Positions 10,641-21,229 are shown, counted from the stretch's first letter. The stretch: DNA of 64,000 bases from Xenopus tropicalis (GCF_000004195.4 NC_030677.2:199615743-199679742); one strand, 5' to 3'. Notes: generated by a model from the letters alone, not told the origin. Numbers and translations are program-made.

Positions 10641-11247
10641 ATTGCAACATTATCCCGTTTCACTTCGCCGAAAAATTTGCGAATCTTTCAAAAGATTCAC
10701 GAAATGGCGGAAAATTCGGGAAACGACGAAAATGTTGCACGTCAAAAAAAATCGTCATCCACGGCTATTCTTTTGTCGCCCCCGTCTATTCTTTCGTCGC
10801 CTGAGGCTATTCTTTTGTCGCGCGGCTATTCTTTCGTCGCCTGCGGCTATTCTTTTGTCGCCCACGGCTATTCTTTTGTCGCCCGCGGCTATTCTTTTGT
10901 CACCCACGGTTATTCTTTTGTCGCCCGTGGCTATTCTTTCGTTGCGCGGCTATTCTTTTGTCACCCGCGGCTATTCTTTTGTCGCCCACGGCTATTCTTT
11001 TGTCGCCCGCAGCTATTCTTTTGTCGCCCACGGCTATTCTTTTGTCGAACGTGGCTATTCTTTTGTCGAACGTGGCTATTCTTTTGTCGCCTGCGGCTAT
11101 TCTTTTGTTGCAGGTGACAATTTTGGGACGCACAACAAATTTTTCCACGGCAAATTTTTTCATCCGTTTCGCGAAACAATCCACCAATGGCGAAATGCGG
11201 AAATTCGGCGCAAATTCAAGCCTGGTGAAACATTTCGCCCATCACTA
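10640..11247. mobile_element. hAT-like MITE, TAGTGATGAGCGAA family, copy 4, with internal array
   Basis: The right end reads ATGGCGAAATGCGGAAATTC, then TTTCGCCCATCACTA at 11247, matching the family. The left end is eroded but TCCCGTTTCACTTCGCCG at about 10653 corresponds to the region just inside the normal terminus. The body is dominated by a 21-bp tandem repeat. The left boundary and target duplication are uncertain. Confidence 0.75.
10761..11112. repeat. 21-bp tandem repeat (about 16-17 copies) inside a hAT-like MITE
   Basis: The unit is CTATTCTTTTGTCGCCCGCGG with changes mainly at CACGG, GTGG and GAACGTGG. Starts at 10765, 10786 and 10807 set the 21-bp period; one 19-bp unit occurs. Because 21 is a multiple of three, several frames on both strands stay open and give repetitive peptides (AILLSPA, YSFVARG). 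These are not credible genes. Confidence 0.92.
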
Positions 11248-12090
11248 CGTTTTTGTACTTTCAGGGGGTCCCAATGACCCACCCAAACAACACAAGGTCC
11301 TGTAGATTAGAGCTGTAGAGCAAAGACTTTCCAATCAAAATGCTTTTCATCGGCGCAGTTCTTTATAGGGTGGAAAATCCACGGCTCTGAAGCAGATGTT
11401 AGCTTTAGCCAAGATTAAGACAAGTCTACTTGGCACGAGCAGATGTAATGAAACACGGTCATTAGGAAACAAAACTCCACTGAGGGCTGTTGATGCGTAC
11501 AAGTTAAATACTTTAAATGTATTTGTTCAGCTGTGTGTCTTATCATAGTATCCCTTCCACGTAATTAGCCACGTTTGCCAAAGCCTAATTTTATTTTGAT
11601 ACAGATTTGTTCACCATTGAGCAGAAAAGGTTATCTCTTTCCAGGCATGAAGCTGCTCTCGTGCTATATAAATATTTAGCTTCTACATGTTAACGAAGTT
11701 TTGTCTGAAATTGTATTGGAAAACCTATAATGTGTAATGAACTAATAATCTGTAATGAATAATCAGAATGCAACGCCATACAGAGAGCCTGCCTAAGCAA
11801 CACATACAGGCCAATGGGCTCAGCCCATCAATACCTTCTATACTTTACTGTACATAGGACTTTTTTTAGCCCCAATGATTTCTGGCTAAACTAGTAGGAA
11901 ATATGCTATACAACTAGTGCCAAACATATGAAGGCTGGACATGATCTGCATGTCAAAAAAGTCCAAAAACAGGCAAAGGGTCAGGGCAGGCAGCAATCAG
12001 AGTCCATGAAACAGGCCGAAGGTCAGAGCAGGCAAAAAGTCCATATAACAGACCCAGGGTCAAAAACTAGGGAGTCAAACATGGGGGGAC
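11248..12090. other. intergenic, no gene
   Basis: No exon, RNA gene or complete transposon recognised. At about 11965-12045 two degenerate direct repeats carry AGGGTCAGGGCAGGCA and AAGGTCAGAGCAGGCA about 40 bp apart. Confidence 0.5.
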
Positions 12091-12096
12091 AACAGG

Positions 12097-12146
12097 TACC
12101 CCGGGCTGGTGCTGTTCTCTCACAACAGGGGCACCAGCCCGGGGTA
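12097..12146. repeat. perfect 16-bp inverted repeat (hairpin)
   Basis: Arms TACCCCGGGCTGGTGC (12097-12112) and GCACCAGCCCGGGGTA (12131-12146) around an 18-nt loop. It lies 14 bp before a second perfect hairpin, in or next to a TTAA-type MITE. Confidence 0.9.
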
Positions 12147-12160
12147 AAAGGTAAGCGATT

Positions 12161-12225
12161 AAAGTCACTTGGGGGTGCCTAACATTTTGGCACCCCCAAG
12201 TGACTTTACCTTTCCTTCTCCTTTA
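12161..12225. mobile_element. hairpin end of a T2/Kolobok-like MITE
   Basis: A perfect 19-bp stem, AAAGTCACTTGGGGGTGCC (12161-12179) with its reverse complement at 12189-12207, around a 9-nt loop. It is followed by ACCTTTCCTTCTCCT and TTAA at 12222-12225, the right terminus of the TTAA-type family. The left terminus is not clearly present. Confidence 0.8.
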
Positions 12226-12966
12226 ATAGGGCTATTGCCTGCAGCTAAATCATCAGCTTTCTGAAGCTGCCTTCATTTCACTTCACTGTGACTGGGGTAG
12301 GGGTTTGATGATGGGGGGGGGGCATGCTTTGGGCATCACTGGTGCTGGGCCCTGCACTGGCCTTGGCACTGACACAAGCCTGAGACACGGTAGCAAACCG
12401 CAGTGGTGTAACCAGGGCCGAACTAGGGGTAGGCAGAAGAGGCAGCTGCCTAGGGTGCAATGATTGGGGGGCGCCTCTCTTGCTTACCCCTAGTCTGTTC
12501 CCTCCGTTTTCATTGCCTCCACTGCTTCGCATCGACACCCCCCCCTCGCGAACTGCGCATGCATGCCAAAAAACATGTGTGCGGGGGGGGGGGGGGTGCG
12601 ATAGCGCAGGTGCAGGGGAGAGGTAGCCAACCAGGTTTGCCTAGGGCGCCCGGTCCGCTCAGCCCACCCCTGGGTGTAGCTCCAGGTGCCGCTATCCCTC
12701 CTGTGAATCCTATGATCCCAGGGGGCGGCCCTTAGTACATAAAATGGCAGTTTTCTATTTAGGATTACCCAATGGCACATACTACTAAAAAAGTATATTT
12801 ATATGAAAATGGTTTATTTAGATGAAGCAGGGTTTTACATATGAGCTGTTTATGCAATATATTTTTATAGAAACCTACATTGTTTGGGGTATAGTTTTCC
12901 TTTAACGGTAAATGGTAGAATGTGTGATTGGTTGCTGACCAATTGCCTGAATATAACAAACTCTAA
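12226..12966. other. intergenic with a GC-rich dispersed-repeat piece
   Basis: About 12400-12735 resembles a dispersed repeat: TAACCAGGGCCGAACTAGGG at the start, GCTGCCTAGGGTGCAATG, a poly(G) run at about 12584-12597 and TGCCTAGGGCGCCCGG. Similar wording (CCTAGGGCGGCAG, a G-run, AATCCGGCCCTGG) occurs at 20960-21215. The family is not identified; no gene. Confidence 0.5.
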
Positions 12967-13279
12967 GGGGCAGATTTATCAAAACACGAGTTTGAATCCC
13001 GAATGGGAAAAATTCGGATTGGAAACGAAGATTTCTGAAGATCGCAAATATCACGAAAATGCTTCAGAAGAAATCGTATTAGTCACGATAATATTGTATT
13101 GGCGATCCGAAAGTCACGAAATTTTCGTACCGAATGATTGTAAACAGCGGCAAAACTGATCCGACTTTTTCGTGCTAAAAATACGAAAAAGTTGTGCAAG
13201 GTACGAAAAAGTCGCAGAAAATATGATTGGACTGATCGAGCGAACGGTTGGAGCGTTCGTGGATAAGTAAATGTGCCCC
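12967..13279. mobile_element. Harbinger-like MITE (GGGGCAGATTTATCAAA termini, TAA flanks)
   Basis: The left end GGGGCAGATTTATCAAAA follows TAA (12964-12966); the right end AAGTAAATGTGCCCC precedes TAA (13280-13282). A 3-bp TAA duplication fits PIF/Harbinger elements, though assignment without transposase is an inference. The interior is rich in CACGAAA and TTCGT words. It shares CCGAAAGTCAC and CGAATGATTGTAAACAGCG with the element at 52340-53215. Confidence 0.75.
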
Positions 13280-13282
13280 TAA

Positions 13283-13790
13283 GTGTTTTAAAACCCCAGG
13301 AAAAACTTTTATTCAGTATCTGGCCAGAATGATGGAACAGCAAGGCAAACAGTTTATGGGGTTAAACATTGCTCAGGTATCTTCTTTAGCATCGCTCGAG
13401 CCGTAGGTTCCAGCCAGTAACACTGGGCCTGGGAGTTATTGTAATGGCACAATGTGTTGCTTCTCAGCAGTCCGAGGACAAAATCATAAATATTATCATT
13501 TAAATGACATTATGGAACTCTGCATTTATTCTATGCCCAGTCCCTGTGACTCATTCCTCTATAGAATGCAGATGGGACTCCAGCATTGTGATTGCGCAGA
13601 TAGTCGTTACTGCCGGCTTCCTACTGGCACCTAATCCCAAGTGAAATTAAACATTCATGTTCATTCTGCCTCTCTTATCTCTCCATTTCCTGAAATTATA
13701 GATTTGAGCAAATGAAATAATTCTATCGGTGCTTCACAATAGCCCCTCCCCCTTTACCATAACCTTGGGGGTCATTTGTAAGGGGATAAA
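13283..13790. other. intergenic, nothing supported
   Basis: No gene or repeat recognised. Confidence 0.5.
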
Positions 13791-14045
13791 ATAAAGACTA
13801 GTATTTAATTAATGTAAATAGTTAAAGCTATATGCAAGTTAGCCAGCAGGTGGCGCTAATCCTACCTGTGAGCCTATATAAGACAGGGCCTTGCTGAGGG
13901 ACTTCCTCTTTGGCCTGAGAACATCAGCAGCGAGACCTTGTGACCAGACTTACTGGGGAGGTTGGTACCTGGACTAGCTAGTGATAGCAGTGGCAATGAG
14001 TTCACCTCACTTCCAGGATGAGGCCTGGGGCTTTAGTTCATAGGC
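13791..14045 (+). mobile_element. possible LTR or promoter-bearing repeat fragment
   Basis: GAGCCTATATAAGACAGGGC (about 13871-13890) is a good TATA-box context, followed about 30-40 bp later by GACTTCCTCTTTGGCCTGAG. This layout is common in retrotransposon LTRs, but no terminus, primer-binding site or poly(A) signal was found. It could be an unrelated promoter; low confidence. Confidence 0.3.
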
Positions 14046-14061
14046 AGTAAGACTGTACTTT

Positions 14062-14716
14062 AAACCCAATAGGACTGTTCTGCCCCCAATAAGGGGTAAT
14101 TATATCTTAGTTGGGATCAAGTACAGGTACTGTTTTATTATTACAGAGAAAAGGGAATCATTTAACCATGAAATAAACCCAATAGGGCTGTTCTGCCCCC
14201 AATAAGGGGTAATTATATCTTAGTTGGGATCAAGTACAGGTACTGTTTTATTATTACAGAGAAAAGGGAATCATTTAACCATGAAATAAACCCAATAGGA
14301 CTGTTCTGCCCCCAATAAGGGGTAATTATATCTTAGTTGGGATCAAGTACAGGTACTGTTTTATTATTACAGAGAAAAGGGAATCATTTAACCATGAAAT
14401 AAACCCAATAGGGCTGTTCTGCCCCCAATAAGGGGTAATTATATCTTAGTTGGGATCAAGTACAGGTACTGTTTTATTATTACAGAGAAAAGGGAATCAT
14501 TTAACCATGAAATAAACCCAATAGGACTGTTCTGCCCCCAATAAGGGGTAATTATATCTTAGTTGGGATCAAGTACAGGTACTGTTTTATTATTACAGAG
14601 AAAAGGGAATCATTTAACCATTAAATAAACCCAATAGGGCTGTTCTGCCCCCAATAAGGGGTAATTATATCTTAGTTGGGATCAAGTACAGATACTGTTT
14701 TATTATTACAGAGAAA
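14062..14716. repeat. 113-bp tandem array (about 5.8 copies)
   Basis: The unit begins AAACCCAATAGGACTGTTCT and ends TTAACCATGAAAT. Starts at 14062 and 14175 set the 113-bp period. Units are nearly identical apart from GGACTG/GGGCTG and a few single changes. The same unit, reversed, occurs in elements at 22138, 40822 and 58085. Confidence 0.95.
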
Positions 14717-14835
14717 CAGGAACTAATTTTATAAAATTATAATTACTTGCTTATAATGTAGTCTGTGGGAGATGGCCTTCCCGTAATGTGGAGCTTTCTG
14801 GATAACAGGTTTCCAGATAACCGGTCCCATACCTG
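14062..14835 (-). mobile_element. TA-flanked MITE with 113-bp internal array, copy A (one end missing)
   Basis: Reverse orientation relative to the full copy at 58085-58972. Its surviving terminus is ATAACCGGTCCCATACCTG (ending 14835) followed by TA, with the subterminal GCTTATAATGTAGTCTGTGG. The opposite terminus is missing: the element starts directly inside the tandem array at about 14062. Non-coding. Confidence 0.85.
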
Positions 14836-14999
14836 TATTAGAATCCATATTACAATGATTTGGCTGAAGCAGCTTTTTATTTCAGCCTGGGAGCAGCTGT
14901 TAGCGGAAACGTCTGTTCTATGAAAGGAATGGCTCTGCCTGAAGTGTTTTTGTGGGAGATAAAAATTGCATTTTTTTAATTGAAATTAAATACTTTTAA

Positions 15000-15361
15000 A
15001 GAGATACTGACACCAGAAATTAAACTGTTTTTATATATATCATAACACTGTCTTTGTATAAGCTTTATAAATTTGCCTTAAATGTATTTGCCTGATGCTT
15101 TTACATTCCCTATCTGATCCCCCATGTTCCTCTATGAGGGGGCTGCCATATTTGTGCAGCAGTAGGCTGTTAGCATTAGAAGCTATAACTAACAGGCTGA
15201 GAAGGGACAGTCAGGTTGGCAAAACAGTCGGGTTTAGGAACTTCAGGTAACAATTACTTACAAAAGCAGCCCTATCAGTGGCAAATGGCCAACATGGCCT
15301 ATAGGGAACTTTATATGTACATCAATATTTTGAAAAGTAGTTTTTTCATGTCAGTATCACT
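15000..15361. mobile_element. TTAA-flanked MITE (AGAGATACTGACA termini)
   Basis: A 362-bp element between TTAA at 14996-14999 and 15362-15365. Termini AGAGATACTGACACCAGAAA and, reversed at the right end, AGTGATACTGACATGAAAAA form inverted repeats. TTAA duplication suggests a Kolobok or piggyBac type; no transposase. Confidence 0.82.
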
Positions 15362-15565
15362 TTAAGATGAAACATAACAAAAGTGCTATAAAGGCAATTC
15401 CTTCATTGGCTAACTAACATGATACCATTTCCATTTCTTGTTGACGCTGATTACAATAAAACTGTGGTGCTCCTATATATGTATGTATATATTTATTTAT
15501 AAAGTGCTACTTATGTACGCAGCGCTGTACAGTAGAATAGATTAATACAAACAGGGGGTTATTAA

Positions 15566-16438
15566 AGGAGAAGGAAAGGCTAATAAAGAGTTAATCTCAA
15601 AATGCAGGCATACCTTCAGTTGTCTCAATAGTGCCCTTAAGTCTCCCCATATATCTCCAGTTCAGATGATCAGAAGCAAAACAGGAAAAAAAACCTCTGA
15701 GCTGGGTAGAAAGATTCCCATAATGCATCACTCTTTTCCAAGACTTGGAGACTTACTTTTAAAGGCGACGCATGCGCACAAGCAGGCACACTCCCCCTAG
15801 CGTCTGGTTATGAGACGCTATTTGCCATTAGAACCAGCAGCTGGGGCCATTACAGGATGCAGCCGGCAGGTGCAGAGGCGGAGAGGCAAGCAAGGAGCGG
15901 AGACGAGAGGACGCAGGTACAGGGAGGGGGAGAGGTGAGCAGGGGTGAGGAACCATGTCGGCTGGCGGTGCTGGGGCGGAGATGCGAGCGGGGACCAGAG
16001 GACGCAGGTGCTGGGAGGGGGAGAGGTGAGCAGGGGTGAGGAACCGTGTCGGCTGGCGGTGCTGGGGCGGAGCGGTGAGCGGGACAAGAGGACGCAGGTG
16101 CAGGGAGGGGAGCGGTGAGGACAGACAGGTGTCAGCTGACAGGTGCTGGAGCGGAGAGGCAAGCGAGAAGAGGAGCAGGGATGAGAGGACGCAGGGAGGG
16201 GAGAGGAGCGGTGAGGAATGGTGACAGCTGACAGGTGCTGGGGGGGAGAGGCAAGCGGGGAGGCTAGTGGAGCGCCATGTTTAAAACATGGCTGCGCAGA
16301 CAAGGAGAAATAGTGTGTACTTCGGGAGGACCGTATTGGACAAAGGAGCATTTTTAGAAGAAATGATTTCAGCGTTCAGGTAGGGGCAGGGCCCCTCTAT
16401 TACATACTAAAAAATGAGTAAAACCCTTTCCTTCTCCT
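15566..16438. mobile_element. T2/Kolobok-like MITE with GC-rich internal repeats
   Basis: Terminal repeats AGGAGAAGGAAAGGC and CCCTTTCCTTCTCCT between TTAA at 15562-15565 and 16439-16442. At 873 bp it is longer than the family members at 3549 and 60738 because the middle is a GC- and CpG-rich tandem block. No transposase; the long minus-strand frame across the block is low-complexity. Confidence 0.85.
15905..16260. repeat. degenerate ~90-bp tandem repeat, GC-rich
   Basis: GAGGACGCAGG recurs at about 15907, 15997, 16087 and 16184, giving a period of 90-97 bp. Each unit also carries GGGAGAGGTGAGC or a variant and GGCGGTGCTGGGGCGGAG. It is far richer in G and CpG than the surroundings and lies wholly inside the TTAA element. 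Confidence 0.8.
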
Positions 16439-16582
16439 TTAAGGTAATAATAGATAAATACAAAGTATAACAATAAATACAAATAAATACAAGGTACAGT
16501 TGCAATAAGTTAAGAGTCAAAGACACAAGAGGATGGAGGTCCCTGCCCCGTAGAGCTTACAATCTATATGATTTATACTGTA

Positions 16583-16837
16583 TAGTGATGAGCAAATCTG
16601 TCCCGTTCACAAAAACGCTGAAAAATTCACAAAATGCGGCTACTGCACAACTTTTTTGACGCTTGCAACTTTTTTTTGGTGTGACCGTGACTTATTTCAC
16701 ATAACTGCAACCTTTTTGGCACAATTGTTTTTGTTGCAGCAAATGTTTGCAGCAGTTTTCATGAAAAAAATCGCCGATGGCAAAAAGCGTAATTTTGCAG
16801 CAAATCTGTGCCTGGAGAAAAACTCACCCATCTCTAA
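16583..16837. mobile_element. hAT-like MITE, TAGTGATGAGCGAA family, copy 5
   Basis: Left terminus TAGTGATGAGCAAATCTG, right terminus AACTCACCCATCTCTA. The octamer ATACTGTA flanks it at 16575-16582 and 16838-16845, with one extra A at the right edge. The interior includes GCCGATGGCAAAAAGCG. Confidence 0.82.
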
Positions 16838-16841
16838 ATAC

Positions 16842-17431
16842 TGTATATATACAGAACACAGAAAGAAATCGCCAGCGCTCGGTCTAACCCACGCTGTAGT
16901 GTTGACCAGCTGCCAGAAACACACTGTTGTGCCAGCGCTCGGTCTAACCCACAATCTGGAGTTGACCAGCTGCTATAAACGATAAAAAGCCATTATTTAT
17001 ACACAAAGAGAAAGAAAGTTTGCCAGCGCTTAGTTTGCCTTTAAAAATAATTTTTACAAAAAATGAGGTGTTAGTACCACACTTTGGCCAAAATATGTAA
17101 GCTCACGTGCCACGTCAAGGCCCCTCATTGTACGTGAGTCCTACACTGTCTAATGACTTTCCACTAGAGCCTTTTTGAGCTAAAGGTAGGTGCAATAGGT
17201 CTTAATACTCAGTCACATTGTTTTCTGGGGGACTTTATTTTAATTGCATCACAGACTCAAAGTCATTAGACAGTGTAGGACTCACGTACAATGAGGGGCC
17301 TTGACGTGGCACGTGAGCTTACATATTTTGGCCAAAGTGTGGTACTAACACCTCATTTTTTGTAAAAATTATTTTTAAAGGCAAACTAAGCGCTGGCAAA
17401 CTTTCTTTCTCTTTGTGTATATATACAGAAC
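16842..17431. mobile_element. foldback-type element with 163-bp inverted arms
   Basis: Arms at 16998-17160 and 17259-17421 are near-perfect reverse complements (163 bp each) around a 98-bp centre; compare GCCAGCGCTTAGTTTGCC on the left with GGCAAACTAAGCGCTGGC on the right. The whole is bracketed by a 16-bp direct repeat TGTATATATACAGAAC (16842-16857 and 17416-17431). Between the left bracket and left arm lie two roughly 58-bp direct repeats, each with GCCAGCGCTCGGTCTAACCC and GTTGACCAGCTGC. It probably represents a long-inverted-repeat transposon; the type is unknown. Confidence 0.85.
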
Positions 17432-17531
17432 CCTGGGCACAGGGACACGCACATTGGAATACACATATATATAAGCTGCAGTAGAGTCAGACGGGGGCAA
17501 TGCTGAAGAGACGCAGACATGGGATAATGAG

Positions 17532-17965
17532 TAGAGATGTAGCGAACTGTTCGCCGGCGAACTAATTTGCGCGAACATCGGGTGTTCGCGAACGCGGAAA
17601 TTCGCGAACTTTTGGCGATGTTCGCCATTTTGGGTTCGCCGCGTTTTTTTTTTGCGCCGCGTTTTTTTGCTTCGGTTTTTCACCTTTGGGTATACATAGG
17701 AATAGCTTGCGTTTTTTGTTTTGGCGTTTTTTTTTGGCTTTTTTTTTTTCGTTGATCCCCCTCCTGCATGCCACTGTCCAGGTCGTGGCACCCTTTAAAC
17801 AACTTTAAAATCAGTTTTCTAGCCAGAAATGGCTTTTCTAGGTTTTAAAGTTTGCCTTCCCATTGAAGTCTATGGGGTTCGCAAAGTTCGCGAATATTCG
17901 CGAGTTTTGCCGAAAGTCCGCGAACGGGTCCGCGAACATTTTTGGCGATGTTCGCTACATCCCTA
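17532..17965. mobile_element. hAT-like MITE (TAGAGATGTAGCGAAC termini)
   Basis: Termini TAGAGATGTAGCGAAC and GTTCGCTACATCCCTA are inverted repeats. A perfect 8-bp duplication ATAATGAG lies at 17524-17531 and 17966-17973. The interior is rich in TTCGCGAAC words and T-runs. Non-coding. Confidence 0.92.
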
Positions 17966-17973
17966 ATAATGAG

Positions 17974-19756
17974 CTGCTATAATCAGTATGTAATTAACTT
18001 GGACGAAGGAAATAAACTGTTCCGAAATGTTACCTTGTTACCTTTGTAACGAGCCAATAAAGCTATGACCTTTACAGCAATTTTATTTCATCCCCAAAGT
18101 ATTTCCTTGTAACTTCCTGACCGGCAAACTCACTACCGCATCTTTACCTGGAATTATATTTGCTGAAAGTCAGTTTCTTCCGTTCCACAACTAGGTGTTC
18201 CGGTGAAACAAAACCCACACTCATTCGAAAATATTGAAAACGAGGGCTTGAAAATTCTGCACTTCTCTTGGCTTTATAAAAGCCTCGGGGGGGCAAAAAT
18301 CCATCACAGTAATTTAGAAACCTTGAAGCAAATAGAAATAGTAAGAGGATAAGAAAAGACATCACTGGTCGCCTCGGGCTGTTCATTTCTATGTAATACT
18401 CTATATTTCCCAACATGGGAATGGGCTAATCTAATAAATAATTTATTACCAAACATATTTATACATCAGAGTTGACACAGTGATGATGGGGAGTACGATG
18501 GTGGTGCAATTACAATGCAGGACTGTAGCACCAGTGTAATTATCCTTATTGATCAGCACACATTAGGGCTTATAGATTACTGGGTGCAGTGCCAGAATAG
18601 ACACCGAATTACCTTCATTAAATAGCAATTACACCTATATGTGCTCCTCTATACGTGAGCTATGTGCCAAGTTACCTGTTGTACCAGATACACAGGCTTC
18701 GATATGTATTAGCTCTTTGTTCTCACGAGGGACCATTAGGTGGAAATAATCTACAGGGCAATACTATAAAGAAATGAGGATTTACTACATGTTGTATAAA
18801 TGTAGCAGAAGATCCTATGAGGTTCTGCAAACCTTTGACATTTCCCTTTATTGCAGGACATGGCGCATGTAGGCCACAATAAAGAAAGCTTATGATTGGC
18901 TTGGGAGATGGGCAGTTTGAGAAATGGTGCAGAAGTGCATGACTGATTGGTTCTTAAACAAGAAGAGGGAACTCATGTATATACAGTACTGATTATGCTA
19001 TACAGGGATTTGTCCTAGATGTAAACAATGTAAAGAATGTAAAATTTATATACAGTATATCATTTCTGTTGTGTTTTGTGGTTATTGGGGCTTATGATCA
19101 GGGTTAATTGTAGACTCCCCCAACTTTGGGGCCCTGGAGCACTATCTCCTTATACATACATGTCCATATAAGTTTAAACCTTACAATACTCACGTTGCTC
19201 GAGGCTTTGTCCCATCATACAATAAAGTGAGCAAGCCATCCCTCTGCTCTAGACAACGGTCTTAAAAAGCCACATTTTCTAGATTTGGGACGTTGCCTGG
19301 AATGTAACTTCCAATACATCATGCTTCATCTGCAGATAATGCGAGTAAGTAGTTTCCTTGGAAATACAGAATAGATATCCATTGCCAAATGAGATTAAAT
19401 TAACCAGTGAGGAACAGACATCAAGTAAAGCGAATGGGACATGGCAAATAATGATGGATTTCATTGGTCAGGTTTATTGAGTCTAAATCAGTTGCCTTTT
19501 TGGGGTTATACGTATATTTATTGTGCATCTGTGCTTGTGTTATTGAATTACCCCTACTGCCCTAATCTTCCCCATTTGTAGCCCAGTTTAATTGCTTAAA
19601 ATTACTCTTCATCTTATTGTATGAATCCACCAGGATTAGCGCCCCCTGGAACACCTTTCATCTGGGGTAACTTTTGGCAGAAATATCCTGCAGAGATGGC
19701 AGACCCCCATTTTAATTCATTCGTCAGTAAGCTCCGACTCTTTCTTCACTGCCTGC
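17974..19756. other. intergenic, nothing supported
   Basis: About 1.8 kb without a recognisable gene, RNA gene or complete repeat. Short ORFs on both strands show no domain. Confidence 0.55.
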
Positions 19757-19764
19757 CTTACTAT

Positions 19765-20114
19765 TAGTGATGAGCAAATCTGTCCCGTTTCGCTTCGCGA
19801 TAAAATCCGCAAAACGGCAAGAAAATTTGCCCGCGTCTTTTTTGTCACCCGCAGCAATTTTGATGTCGCCCACATGTATTTTTTGTCGCCACGGCTATTT
19901 TTTTGTCGTCCGTGTTTTTCTTGACGCAACCGCACCCATTTTTGACGCCATTTTAACATGATTGCGCTTTTTTTACATGAATGCACCCAATTTGACGCAC
20001 GACAAATTTTTCCACGGTGAATTTTCACAGAAGTTTCACAAAACAATTCACCAATGGCGAAATGCAGAAATTTGCTTCGAATCCATGCCTGGCGAAAAAA
20101 TTTGCCCATCACTA
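19765..20114. mobile_element. hAT-like MITE, TAGTGATGAGCGAA family, copy 6
   Basis: Left terminus TAGTGATGAGCAAATCTG, right TTTGCCCATCACTA. Flanking octamers CTTACTAT (19757-19764) and CTTACTCT (20115-20122) agree at 7 of 8. The interior has degenerate TTTTTGTCGCC blocks related to the 21-bp unit of copies 3 and 4. Confidence 0.85.
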
Positions 20115-20229
20115 CTTACTCTATTAAACTTCATGTGCTTGAGGGTTATTCTGTTACAACATATTTTGGGGCAATGGGGGCCCACCAATAAATGTTGCCC
20201 GTGTTATTCTAGTTTGTGAATTTTTTAGT

Positions 20230-20820
20230 TTCTCTCTACTTCGAATAAACCTGCATTTTTTAAAAATGCAAATGATTGCTTATTTGTTAAACAATCAAAT
20301 AAAAAACACAAAAAAAATTCAAAAAAAACTCAAATTGAAAAATGGCTTTTACAGGTTTTACATTTGAGTTTTCCTTTTTTTTTGCAATTAATACATTTCG
20401 AACATTCACATTTTTGAGCCGTAATTCAAATATTTGGAGTTTTAGCGCAAAAAAAGTCATTGTGGAAAAAATTGAGAAATGAGAAATCACCCCCTAAGAC
20501 TAAACAGTTTGGTGCCATAACCATAGAGTACAAAACCAATGTAGACTTTCTTCTTTCTCTCTTGATTTCCAGTGGGAGAGAGGTAATAAAGGGTACATTT
20601 TGGGAGAAGTTCCCTGATTTTTATCAAAATGTGAGTTTAATACATTTAGAGCTTAATACATAAAAACTCACCCACATGCATTCCTTATGGATTTTTGAAG
20701 CTTATTTATCAAGGGGGGAACGTTAGAACTCAAGTCACCATTTGCTAAATACACAAACTAAAATGTGGGTGAGTTTTTATGAATTAAGCTCTAAACTCAC
20801 ATTTTAATAAATCTGCCCCC
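20230..20820. mobile_element. fragments of AT-rich MITEs
   Basis: AT-rich segments with MITE-like ends: AAATCACCCCCTAAGAC at about 20483, TTTATCAAGGGGGGAACG at about 20705 and AAATCTGCCCCCTAGAC at about 20811. The pair at 20705 and 20811 bracket a region with the repeated phrase CTCACATTTTAATAAA and look like inverted termini. Individual boundaries are not resolved. Confidence 0.5.
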
Positions 20821-20959
20821 TAGACTTTTACAAAGTGGGCAAGACCTTGAACTCTCTAGTTTCACCCAACCCCTGACTTATATACTGGGAGTAAATGATA
20901 ACGAAGTAAACAATTACCCTGTACTAAAAGTGGCTGCAAATAGGCCCAGATTTGTGCAA

Positions 20960-21215
20960 TCAGAAAGACTTGGGCCTAGGGCGGCAGAAATTTAGGGGCG
21001 GCATGCTGCCCAGCTCCACCAGAAAATTTTGCCCACATACGGAGCATTTGGGAGAGGACGCAAATAAACTTTAGCACCTCCTCTCCCCAATGCTCCGTAT
21101 GAGTTGTGATGCGCATGCGCGGGGGGGGGGGGGGTGAGAGGGGTGGTGCGCGCATGCACGATCGAGGTGGGGGGCGGCCTTGGGGCTCCCCAATCACAAA
21201 TCCGGCCCTGGCTAC
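20960..21215. repeat. GC-rich dispersed-repeat piece with poly(G) run
   Basis: GGGCCTAGGGCGGCAG near the start and CACAAATCCGGCCCTGG at the end, with a run of about 14 G at 21121-21134 and an internal inverted pair: ACGGAGCATTTGGGAG with CTCCCCAATGCTCCGT. It resembles the piece at 12400-12735. Function unknown. Confidence 0.5.
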
Positions 21216-21229
21216 AAAGGTCCTCTTCT

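Larger units (their letters stand above)
15471..16572. mobile_element. SINE-tail-like dispersed repeat split by a TTAA MITE
   Basis: The left part has TTTATTTATAAAGTGCTACT and GCAGCGCTGTACAGTAG (to about 15560); the right part has GGTCCCTGCCCCGTAGAGCT and TACAATCT (to about 16567). The same order occurs uninterrupted at 56938-57085. The repeat was therefore split at a TTAA site by the element at 15566-16438. Confidence 0.75.

Noticed and set aside
10533..11305. Several long overlapping ORFs (up to 218 codons) on both strands
   Set aside because: They are produced by the stop-free 21-bp tandem repeat inside a hAT-like MITE and have only repetitive peptides.
12161..12207. microRNA precursor
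   Set aside because: The perfect short stem with a 9-nt loop is attached to a T2-like MITE terminus, and the stem is too short for a typical precursor.
15818..16351. 177-codon minus-strand ORF rich in Ser, Pro and Leu
   Set aside because: It lies entirely within the GC-rich ~90-bp repeats of a TTAA-type MITE, with low complexity and no domain.
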